Shown one piece after another: positions 8,591 to 15,100 of a stretch of DNA of 24,886 nt. The DNA is taken from NCBI GenBank assembly GCA_905236275.1, contig CAJOPI010000252.1:1-24886 (forward strand). Reading direction: 5' to 3'. Each line of letters opens with the position of its first letter. Position 1 is the stretch's first letter. Position numbers and translations under genes: made by a program. A model generated the notes under the pieces. The model was not told the DNA's origin. It searched no databases and saw nothing but the letters and a program-made list of their open reading frames with translations. The stretch is from an uncultured Lachnospiraceae bacterium. Lineage in GTDB: Bacteria; Bacillota; Clostridia; Lachnospirales; Lachnospiraceae.

Positions 8591-10021
8591 TTACTTATTT
8601 ACGCAGTTTTCTTCTCCTACTGCATTTTCAACATCACTCTTGAACTGTGCCATTGCATCCTCAGGTGAAAGTGAAGCAGATGCTACATTTTCAACCATTG
8701 TCTGAATATATGTAGTTACCGTTGTGTACTGGTCGTTCTGCGGCCTGTATTCAGCAAACTCAAGGAAATCGGTTGCTTCCTGTACGAAAGGCTGTGCTGA
8801 ATATACTTCGTCTGTAGCAACATCGCTTCTTGTAGAAAGAACACCCTGAAGCTGTACTGCATTGAGATAATTATCATAGTTCATGCACCACTTAATGAAA
8901 TCCCATGCCGCATCTTTCTCATCGGAAAGAGAAGGGATTGCAAGTGTCCAGCCGCCTGACATTGTGATTTTGCCGGGAGCCTGTCCCTCTGATGTAGGCA
9001 TTTCCGCATAGCCGAGCTTTTCAGCATAATCAGCCCATGGAGCTGCACCTGTATCCTTGTAGTTACCTGTAATCCAGTAACCGTTAAGCATCATTGCAAG
9101 CTTTCCTTCAGGAAGATAATTATTTACAACATTGTCGCTCGACTCTGCATCATAAATAAGATCTGCTGTTGCATATTCCTTTGTAAAGAGCTCGTTTATG
9201 AAATTGAGTGTCTTCAGAATATTGTCTGATGAAGTAACCCACTTGCCGTCTTCGTATACCTTCTCGCCAGTACCGTAGAGAATCTCTTCGTAGGTCTGCA
9301 TTGAGGTTGCTTCTCCACTTATTGTACCTGCGTTGCACCAGAATGGAATTACATCAGGACACTTTTCTTTAATCTGTGCACACGCATCAAGTACGTCCTG
9401 CCATGATTTCGGCTCCCAGTCCGTCGGAAGACCTGCCTGCTCAAAGACATCCTTATTGAACCAGATACCACGAGAGTCAGCTGTGTAAGGTACTGCGTAA
9501 ACGCTTCCCTCAGCAGTTACACCGCTCTTTACATTTTCATAGAACTTTCCGCTTGTCCAGTCTTCCCATGAATTTACATAATCATCAAGATTTGTAAGAT
9601 TACCTGCTGCAACATCAGACGGAAGATAGAAGGTATCCTCGCAGACAATATCCGGAGCTGTATCCGCTGACTGTAAAGCAAGTGCAACCTTTGCAAAATA
9701 ATCACCCTCTGATGCTGTGATGTACTGGAAATCAAGTTCTATCTTATCCTTATCAGGATAAGTTTCATAAGCCTGACTGAACCACTGATAAAGCGGGTTC
9801 TGTTCGCCGTTACCCTCATCTCTCCATGTCATGGTAAGCTTGGTTTTAGTTCCATCAGATGCCGCACTTGCTGTATCTGACGTTTCTACGGTTCCTGCTG
9901 TTTCCGATGCAGTCTGTGAACCGGCATTTTCTGCTGCACCACCCTCAGACGAACTTCCACACGCTGCAAGTGAAAGAACCATTGTCATTGCCATAGCCAA
10001 CACCACTGCTTTCTTAATCAT
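8591..10021 (-). CDS. Extracellular sugar-binding lipoprotein of the CUT1 importer
   Basis: This is the substrate-capturing subunit of the ABC importer, anchored outside the membrane by lipid. The 476-residue protein starts with a lipoprotein signal peptide ending in the lipobox LAAC (Cys21), followed by a low-complexity Ser/Ala/Glu/Thr linker to about residue 58. The body has the cluster 1 solute-binding (MalE/UgpB-like) pattern, for example NGYWITGNY and GGWTLAIPSLSDEKDAAWDFIKW. A GGAGG lies about ten bases before the ATG. It is the first gene of the operon, behind a promoter with an overlapping palindrome. The presumed ligand, alpha-manno-oligosaccharides, is inferred from the GH125 and GH38 genes downstream. 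Confidence 0.93.
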   Translation of the reverse strand: MIKKAVVLAMAMTMVLSLAACGSSSEGGAAENAGSQTASETAGTVETSDTASAASDGTKTKLTMTWRDEGNGEQNPLYQWFSQAYETYPDKDKIELDFQYITASEGDYFAKVALALQSADTAPDIVCEDTFYLPSDVAAGNLTNLDDYVNSWEDWTSGKFYENVKSGVTAEGSVYAVPYTADSRGIWFNKDVFEQAGLPTDWEPKSWQDVLDACAQIKEKCPDVIPFWCNAGTISGEATSMQTYEEILYGTGEKVYEDGKWVTSSDNILKTLNFINELFTKEYATADLIYDAESSDNVVNNYLPEGKLAMMLNGYWITGNYKDTGAAPWADYAEKLGYAEMPTSEGQAPGKITMSGGWTLAIPSLSDEKDAAWDFIKWCMNYDNYLNAVQLQGVLSTRSDVATDEVYSAQPFVQEATDFLEFAEYRPQNDQYTTVTTYIQTMVENVASASLSPEDAMAQFKSDVENAVGEENCVNK

Positions 10022-10105
10022 TTATACCTTTCCTCCTCGAATAATATAAGTCAGATATGTCATTTACATACCCGTTTTATTTTTGCCTTTCGGCTTTGTT
10101 ACGAT

Positions 10106-10135
10106 AATGATATATAATTATTATATCATTTACAA
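10106..10135 (-). promoter_or_regulatory. Candidate promoter and overlapping operator of the mannoside operon
   Basis: On the minus strand, TTGTAA (10130-10135) and TATCAT (10107-10112) are 17 bases apart and could be -35 and -10 boxes. The spacer and -10 box coincide with a 25-bp inverted repeat at 10106-10130, with perfect nine-base arms (AATGATATA and TATATCATT) around seven bases. A palindrome there would let a bound repressor block RNA polymerase; the operon's own GntR-type regulator is the obvious candidate. Both boxes are imperfect and the DNA is AT-rich, so this is a proposal. Confidence 0.5.
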
Positions 10136-10173
10136 GTCTTTTTTGTGTATTCATAATTTTTCGTCATTGCAAA

Positions 10174-10209
10174 CAAAAATGTCAGCCCCTGTTTATCAGA
10201 AGCTGACAT
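10174..10209 (-). terminator. Rho-independent terminator of the rep gene
   Basis: In minus-strand RNA a 13-bp stem (10209-10197 with 10191-10179, two G-U pairs) and five-base loop are followed by UUUUUGUUU. It starts 27 bases after the rep stop codon and separates rep from the mannoside operon promoter. Confidence 0.88.
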
Positions 10210-10235
10210 ATCATTTTTATATCATTTAATCATTA

Positions 10236-11435
10236 TCAGTTTTTCCTGAGTTTCCTCTCCAGTTCATCATAATCATAGGTTCTTTCAGGAAAATCCCATC
10301 CTTCCATCCTTTTTACGGATGATTTTTTCACAGCAGGTTCGTATCCATTCTTTATCGCAGTCAGCATAAAGCCAACAAGATTTGATATCTGCGGACTGCT
10401 TTCAGCAACCTGATAGGCTTTTTCGATTTTACCCATATCATATCCTGCCGCTTCCGCTATCGCTTTAAATCCGTTAAAACTTATATCCTCTTTTATGATT
10501 CTCGACATTTTAAGGATAAAATCCATCTCATTTATCTCCGGCGCAGTCTGTATCTCATCTTCAATGATCATCTCTTTCTCTTCTTCAATTTTATCATTGA
10601 TAGTAAAAATAACTGCTGTTACCTTTCCCCCTTTTCCGGACCTGAAGGTATCATAACTGACAGATATTGAAGTATTCTCGTTTACCTCATCTATAGCCCT
10701 TGTCAGTACCCATTTCTTGAACTGTCCAAAGGTACCGTATTTCATCGCTTTTTTTTCTTTTGCAATTTTAAGGATTTTGTCATAATTAGGGCTCTCTTTC
10801 TTTGATTCGGCTGCGACTTCAGGATCACATTCGGGATCTATGATACCGAGCCTCAGATAAAGCTCCACAAGATTTATCTGCCACTCTATCTTTTTTGCCG
10901 GTGTCTTATGAATCGCCCTCTGATAATCCATGTTCGACTTGAGCATTTCATATAATTGTGAGGAATAGACAGAATTCAGCTTTACTGCCTCCTGAAGATT
11001 CAGTATTGTGAAATTGCTTTTAAGACCAATAAGCTCGTCCGTAAGGGAATTGTTAAAACGCAGTTTAAGCGTGCCGTTCTTATATTCTGCATCCTGTAAT
11101 ACATTTACAGCCCTAAATGCTTCCGATTCATCATCTTTAATAATAATACGCCAGTCAAGAAGACTTCTTCGCTTTCCGCTATTGTCCTTAACCGTTGCCT
11201 CAAAAACCGTTTCATATAATGAATTGGATTTTGTACCTATGATATTGCTTAAGGTTTTTACCGGAATAGTTGCCACTACAGTATTATCCTCAGTGCTTTT
11301 ATGTGCCTGGCCTATAGCTGCTGCAAAAAGCCTGAATGCCATAAGTGTTGCCTTTCCCCTCGCATTTATCAGGATATTCGATTTCTTATATGTAGTTTCC
11401 ATATATTCCGGAAACTGTTCCTTCTCTTTCCCCAT
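10236..11435 (-). CDS. Plasmid replication initiator, Rep_3 (RepB) family
   Basis: Rep_3 proteins bind iterons as monomers to open the origin, and usually repress their own promoter as dimers. The 399-residue protein starts with a typical stretch near 19-42 (NILINARGKATLMAFRLFAA) and carries the diagnostic NSVYSSQLYEMLKS at 154-167 in the first winged-helix domain, followed by YLRLGI and the second winged-helix region. The C-terminal 110 residues are a charged extension that I do not recognise. The ATG at 11435 follows AAGGA with an eight-base gap. The gene reads away from the iteron field at 11508-12243, as expected for an initiator beside its origin. The family suggests a plasmid, megaplasmid or chromid, not the main chromosome. 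Confidence 0.9.
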   Translation of the reverse strand: MGKEKEQFPEYMETTYKKSNILINARGKATLMAFRLFAAAIGQAHKSTEDNTVVATIPVKTLSNIIGTKSNSLYETVFEATVKDNSGKRRSLLDWRIIIKDDESEAFRAVNVLQDAEYKNGTLKLRFNNSLTDELIGLKSNFTILNLQEAVKLNSVYSSQLYEMLKSNMDYQRAIHKTPAKKIEWQINLVELYLRLGIIDPECDPEVAAESKKESPNYDKILKIAKEKKAMKYGTFGQFKKWVLTRAIDEVNENTSISVSYDTFRSGKGGKVTAVIFTINDKIEEEKEMIIEDEIQTAPEINEMDFILKMSRIIKEDISFNGFKAIAEAAGYDMGKIEKAYQVAESSPQISNLVGFMLTAIKNGYEPAVKKSSVKRMEGWDFPERTYDYDELERKLRKN

Positions 11436-11476
11436 TAGTTATTTCCTTCCCAGAAAACTCCCTAACTTCTAACTTA

Positions 11477-11504
11477 TTATTACACGCTGTCCTTTATTAT
11501 GCAA
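11477..11504 (-). promoter_or_regulatory. Candidate rep promoter
   Basis: On the minus strand TTGCAT (11499-11504) and TAATAA (11477-11482) are 16 bases apart, about 40 bases before the rep start codon. One iteron-like copy (11508-11528) lies directly upstream of the -35 box, which fits repression by the initiator itself. Confidence 0.5.
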
Positions 11505-11507
11505 GGA

Positions 11508-12243
11508 TTTTCCTATATTTCTCCATAAGTTACACTGTAGCTAATTTATCAGACTCTTCTTTCCCGTTTTTCACCATACGAAAATGAAGAAATCTAATGC
11601 TTATAATCCTACTTTTCATGAAATATAATGCACAATACAAGCTTAATCCGGAAGTTCTGGAGAAAAATGGGAAAGCGCAATGGGCAAACGTCAATGACGT
11701 TTGCTATAATTGATGGAGAAATTCGGGAAGAAAAACTACTGATGAAGCTTAAGTCTTGCCTTTTTTATAGTTTTCAGAGCTGTAGTTATGGTGAAAAACG
11801 GGAAATCTTTCCTGTTTTTCTACACAATTTTAAGCTATAGAAGTAAGAAAATGTTCATAAACTGACATGCTTCTTCGCTTCCACCACCATGAATAAAGAG
11901 AACTATGGAGAAATTCGGGAAGAATCACTTAATCTCCCAGTTTAAGCATTACTCAACTAAGAAAATTATGGAGATTTTCGGGAAGAGTTTCTTAAACTTA
12001 TAAAGATATTCGGGAACAGTTATGGAGAAATACGGGAAGAAATCATCAATGGATCATCTGCTTTCATTTCCCGAAAATCTCCATATTATTTCCCGAATTT
12101 CTAACATCTTTTACCGATTTTCTCCCTAAATTAGCTTCCCAATTTTCTCCATAACTTTAACCGGATTTCACCTCTTCCATTCCCGAATTACTCCACACCT
12201 TTTACCGTTTCTCTCCATGCCTCTTCCCATTTTTCTCCACATT
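11508..12243. other. Iteron-type replication origin
   Basis: This stretch holds about 17 diverged copies of a motif near TATGGAGAAATTCGGGAAG. Reverse copies lie at about 11508-11528 and 11558-11580. Copies in forward orientation lie at about 11654, 11711, 11785, 11902, 11966, 12001 (partial) and 12020. Another reverse copy at 11807-11828 faces the 11785 copy. Eight reverse copies then fill 12067-12243 at steps of 22, 21, 25, 22, 22, 22 and 22 bases, close to two helical turns. The best matches are at 11711, 11902 and 12020. Adjacent rep, parA and parB genes support the origin call. I see no TTATCCACA-type DnaA box. The AT-rich DNA after 12243 could be the unwinding region. Confidence 0.88.
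11684..11710 (+). promoter_or_regulatory. Perfect inverted repeat joined to an extended -10 motif inside the origin
   Basis: GCAAACGTC (11684-11692) and GACGTTTGC (11696-11704) form a perfect nine-base inverted repeat around AAT. TATAAT follows at once (11705-11710), and with the preceding TGC it makes an extended -10 element. It could be a plus-strand promoter with an operator, or a dimer-binding site for the initiator. No clear -35 box is present. Confidence 0.45.
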
Positions 12244-12498
12244 AACCTCTCTGGAATCCGTTAAATATGGCATTTTTACAGTTCCTAATAAAGAAAGAAA
12301 TTCAATTGTTGTTTAAAAACAAAAACAAGAATGAAGAACAACAACAGTGTGTTGTTGTATCTGTCTAAATGATTTTTTCATTATATTTATATGATGTCAA
12401 CTATCATAAACGTTCTCTCATTGTTTCTGTGATAGTTTTGTGATAGATAGAATGATAATATTGTCTCATAAAAATAAATCTTAAGGACGGGACAAAAT
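12244..12498. other. AT-rich flank of the origin with small inverted repeats
   Basis: No gene is visible here. The stretch is AT-rich and contains a hairpin ACAACAACA-GTG-TGTTGTTGT (12338-12358), TTGTTTAAAAACAA (12309-12322), and AACTATCA (12399-12406) facing TGATAGTT (12430-12437), with a second TGATAG shortly after. The last set lies before the small membrane protein gene and could control it. The region is also a plausible DNA unwinding element. Confidence 0.45.
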
Positions 12499-12735
12499 AT
12501 GAAAAATATGGTAGTTGATACAATGATAATAATTGGTGTTAGTTCAATGTTAATAGCCGGTGTGACAAATATATGTTCTAATCATATGAAAAAAAATTTA
12601 TATTTAGGGATGCTTCAGAACTGTACAAGAATTATAAATGAGTATAAAGATAAGACAGTCGGTAGTGAAATAGAAAACTATTTGGAAGACGAAATAGTAT
12701 CTGTTGTTGATAGTAATTTAGTTGCTTCAAAATAA
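12499..12735 (+). CDS. Small membrane protein of unknown function
   Basis: I do not recognise this 78-residue protein. A hydrophobic segment covers about residues 4-27 (VVDTMIIIGVSSMLIAG), followed by a charged, probably helical cytoplasmic part with many Glu, Lys and Asn, ending in SNLVASK. The ATG follows AAGGA with an 11-base gap. The gene lies alone between the iterons and the partition genes and has lower GC content than the sugar operon. Its place suggests a role in replicon maintenance or surface exclusion, or a small accessory gene, but nothing in the sequence proves any of these. Confidence 0.6.
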   Translation: MKNMVVDTMIIIGVSSMLIAGVTNICSNHMKKNLYLGMLQNCTRIINEYKDKTVGSEIENYLEDEIVSVVDSNLVASK

Positions 12736-12789
12736 AAAGATAGTCATAGTTTGCAGTCACGCAATTATAAAATTATTAAAGTTTCAGAA

Positions 12790-12893
12790 ATGATATCAGG
12801 GATTTTTATTCGCTTCACGCAGCTGTGCATACACGTTCACTAAGTATACCGAGTTCGCCATGTATTCGTAGCATCCCACAATCCTGATATCAT
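12790..12893. repeat. 104-bp inverted-repeat element (MITE-like or structured RNA)
   Basis: The ends are ATGATATCAGGGATT (12790-12804) and AATCCTGATATCAT (12880-12893), complementary over 14 bases with one bulged G. Inside, ATACACG (12829-12835) pairs with CATGTAT (12859-12865, one G-U on the minus strand), and around the centre ACTAAGTATACCGAGT (12839-12854) is an imperfect palindrome. The nested pairing gives a long cruciform or RNA hairpin. There is no transposase and no clear target-site duplication. It could be a miniature mobile or palindromic repeat, a non-coding RNA, or part of a centromere. Confidence 0.6.
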
Positions 12894-13205
12894 AGGATAT
12901 AAAAACTAAGAAAAATATTATTATATAAAATACTGCAAAATATATTAGTTAAGGGTTAATAGTATAATTTTTTGTTTGTAAAAAACATACAGCTTCCTTT
13001 TAATAATTACAAAAATCATATATTTAATAAATATACTGATGAAGATAGTTTATTTACTATAATGTAAAGTATAGATATCACTTAATTTCCACCTCATACT
13101 CTCTTATGGTCAGCATCAAAAGTACAAGCGATCGACTGATTTATAACTAAATTATTTCCCATAAAGATATTCACAAAATCCATATAATCTGTTATATTAA
13201 TCTCA
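12894..13205. other. AT-rich gene-free region before the partition genes
   Basis: I see no gene here. The DNA is strongly AT-rich, with short symmetric motifs such as TATATTTA-A-TAAATATA (13019-13035) and TTTAC-TATAAT-GTAAA. These may be chance in AT-rich DNA. It could be part of the partition site or carry promoters, but no feature is firm. Confidence 0.3.
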
Positions 13206-13263
13206 TCGGTATTGAAATACCGAGTATGTTAAATTTATCACAATGTCGGTATTGCAATATCGG
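13206..13263. promoter_or_regulatory. Paired palindromes upstream of parA: candidate parS/operator
   Basis: TCGGTATTGAAATACCGA (13206-13223) is a perfect eight-base-arm palindrome. A second copy, TCGGTATTGCAATATCGG (13246-13263), starts exactly 40 bases later with a degraded right arm. TTGAAA (13213-13218) and TATCAC (13236-13241) are 17 bases apart and could be the parA promoter, so both copies would bracket it. They end seven bases before the parA ribosome binding site. They are good candidates for the ParB-binding centromere or for a ParA/ParB operator. They do not resemble the chromosomal parS TGTTTCACGTGAAACA. Confidence 0.65.
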
Positions 13264-13280
13264 TCATTATTGGAGGAAAA

Positions 13281-14048
13281 ATGGCTTATAAAATTGTTGT
13301 AGCAAATCAAAAAGGTGGTGTTGCGAAAACAACCACTGCAGTAAATATTGCAGATGCACTCATGTACATGAATAACAGGGTTTTATTAATTGATCTTGAT
13401 CCGCAATCAAACAGCACATCGGTATTTACTGCAGGAGAAGTAATTAATGAAAACAATGTTGTAGATGTAGTTCTTGAAAGAAATTCCATTGAAGAATGCA
13501 TTTTACATACTGAGTTTGGAGACATAGTTCCAAGCAACAGAGAATTATCTGACTGGGACAGCAAATTGATACAGGCTCCAGGAGGAACTAAAAGGATAAA
13601 AAAAGCTGTCAAGATGATTGAGGACAATTATGATTACATAATAATGGATACGCCACCAAATGTTGGTGCATTTATGAGAAATGCCCTTTTTGCAGCAGAT
13701 GGAATCATTACTCCTCTTCAGGCGAAAAGATTCGCTTTGGACGGACTCTCAGATTTTCTTGATACAGTTTCAGCTCTCAAAGAAGACGGAAATGAGAATC
13801 TTGATATACTTGGTGTTCTTCTGACGATGTATGACCAACGCAATAAACAGGACAGGGAAGTTAAAGAAGCACTTCCGGCAATTGGTGAGAATCTAAACAT
13901 TCGAATATTTGATACAAAAATTCGCGTATGCCAGGATATAGAAAATGCAATTGCAAATTCTAAAAGCCTATTCCGCACAAAACCGAATTCAAATGGTGCA
14001 AATGATTATGCTGATTTAATTCTTGAAGTATTAAAAATAATTGAATGA
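13281..14048 (+). CDS. parA: ParA-type partition ATPase
   Basis: ParA proteins bind non-specific DNA when ATP-bound and drive replicon segregation with ParB. The 255-residue protein shows the deviant Walker A KGGVAKTT (11-18) with the signature lysine, Walker A-prime LLIDLDPQSN and Walker B IIMDTPPNVG. It lacks the N-terminal helix-turn-helix of type Ia plasmid ParA proteins, so it is the short type Ib or chromosomal-like kind; in such systems ParB usually does the repression. GGAGG stands five bases before the ATG. Ten bases separate it from parB. It reads divergently from rep across the origin. Confidence 0.95.
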   Translation: MAYKIVVANQKGGVAKTTTAVNIADALMYMNNRVLLIDLDPQSNSTSVFTAGEVINENNVVDVVLERNSIEECILHTEFGDIVPSNRELSDWDSKLIQAPGGTKRIKKAVKMIEDNYDYIIMDTPPNVGAFMRNALFAADGIITPLQAKRFALDGLSDFLDTVSALKEDGNENLDILGVLLTMYDQRNKQDREVKEALPAIGENLNIRIFDTKIRVCQDIENAIANSKSLFRTKPNSNGANDYADLILEVLKIIE

Positions 14049-14058
14049 GAGGAAATTT

Positions 14059-14988
14059 ATGAGCGCATTAGACAAGTTACAAGCGAAAACCAAAAAGCAG
14101 GCTACGCCCATTAAGAAAGTTGTAGATAATAATAAAGCAATAGAAAATAAGAAAACTGTAGCACCTGGACAAAAGGACAGTTCTCTTTCAAAAGATATAC
14201 GTGATATAGAAATATCCCTGATAGATACGGATGAACTTAATGAGGATCTGTATGGATATGAGGACCTTAATAAAATAGAACAGAGTTTTGAAGTTGTTGG
14301 AAATAAATCAATAATATATGTTTATAAAAGAGCAAATGGTCGTTTTTTATGTTATGCAGGTAATCAGAGACTGATTGTATCGAAAAAAAGAGGGGATAAA
14401 ACAATAACCTGTATTGTAGAGGGTGATGAACCATCTGAAGAAGAACGTATTGAACATCTGATATTTATGAATTCACAGAGAACCCCCAGACCTTACTATA
14501 CAGCAAGACAGTTATCCGAGTATGAGCGTCTGATCAGGAGAAAAGGGGAAAGAAACATAGTAGAGGCAATTCAGGAAAAATTTGGCTATAAGGAATCTGC
14601 CCAAAGAAAGTACAAACAAATCTTAAAACTGAGTCCTGAGCTGCAGAATCTTTTTAAAAGAGATGATGTTCCTTTTGTTGAACTTATCAGTCTCTGCAAT
14701 AAGATACCAGAGGAAAAATGTGAGGAATTTGCGTCCGCTTTTAGATTAAGATTTGCAGAAGAAGAGCCAAAAATTGATCAGATAAAAGAATTGTATAACA
14801 GTCTGTTTGCAGCAGAAGGGAAAGAAAAAGATAAAATTCTGAAAACCAACAAAATGTATAAGGAGCTTTTGTCTCTGCCATACTATACAGAGGAGATAAA
14901 AATTCCACCTAAAAAGAAAGACCTTATATATAAGCAGGCAAAATCAATGAGAGATTATCTTGACAGGATTATTGAGGCATGTAATTGA
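14059..14988 (+). CDS. parB: ParB-type centromere-binding partition protein
   Basis: ParB binds the centromere, spreads on DNA as a CTP-switched clamp, and stimulates ParA. The 309-residue protein has a basic N-terminus (about 1-40) suited to contacting ParA. It then has the ParB/Srx domain with GRFLCYAGNQRLIVSKK (GNQR at 101-104, the CTP-binding C-motif position) and NSQRTPRPY (138-146, in place of GERR). A helix-turn-helix region follows, near IVEAIQEKFGYKESAQRKY, then a charged C-terminal part. I chose the ATG at 14059, preceded by GAGAGG; a TTG at 14041 would overlap parA. No terminator follows the gene. Confidence 0.9.
   Translation: MSALDKLQAKTKKQATPIKKVVDNNKAIENKKTVAPGQKDSSLSKDIRDIEISLIDTDELNEDLYGYEDLNKIEQSFEVVGNKSIIYVYKRANGRFLCYAGNQRLIVSKKRGDKTITCIVEGDEPSEEERIEHLIFMNSQRTPRPYYTARQLSEYERLIRRKGERNIVEAIQEKFGYKESAQRKYKQILKLSPELQNLFKRDDVPFVELISLCNKIPEEKCEEFASAFRLRFAEEEPKIDQIKELYNSLFAAEGKEKDKILKTNKMYKELLSLPYYTEEIKIPPKKKDLIYKQAKSMRDYLDRIIEACN
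14960..14987 (+). promoter_or_regulatory. Possible weak promoter at the end of parB
   Basis: A perfect -35 consensus TTGACA lies at 14960-14965, inside the last codons of parB. At 16 bases, TAATTG (14982-14987) is a poor -10. If used, it would drive the microprotein and the ABC importer separately from parAB. Confidence 0.25.
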
Positions 14989-15006
14989 AAATGGAGGATG
15001 GTACAT

Positions 15007-15087
15007 ATGAAGAATCACAAGTTTTGGGCATGGGCAACTGTAATCTGTTTTTTATTAACGATGTGGACCGGATACAAGAGAAAATAA
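15007..15087 (+). CDS. 26-residue membrane microprotein between parB and the ABC importer
   Basis: A 26-codon frame begins at an ATG nine bases after a full GGAGG (14993-14997). It starts 18 bases after parB and ends 13 bases before the next start codon. The peptide has a basic N-terminus (MKNHK), a single hydrophobic, tryptophan-rich segment (FWAWATVICFLLTMWTG) and a basic end (YKRK), so it should cross the membrane once. Spacing and ribosome binding site indicate real translation. I do not assign a family. By position it could be an accessory peptide of the transporter that follows, or a translational leader; both are inference. Confidence 0.65.
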   Translation: MKNHKFWAWATVICFLLTMWTGYKRK

Positions 15088-15100
15088 AACGGAGGTTAGG

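Noticed and set aside
11628..11840. Open frame of 70 codons on the plus strand in the origin
   Set aside because: It is built from iterons and a hairpin, has no ribosome binding site, and its translation looks random.
12067..12243. Regularly spaced repeats that might suggest a CRISPR array
   Set aside because: The 22-bp period leaves almost no spacer, copies are diverged, and no cas gene is present. They match iterons beside a Rep_3 gene.
12790..12893. Insertion sequence remnant
   Set aside because: The inverted ends look like it, but there is no transposase fragment and no target-site duplication, so I call it only an inverted-repeat element.
13019..13035. AT-only palindrome as a specific regulatory site
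   Set aside because: In such AT-rich DNA symmetrical A/T words arise easily by chance.
14041..14058. TTG start for parB overlapping parA
   Set aside because: The ATG at 14059 has GAGAGG upstream and avoids the overlap.
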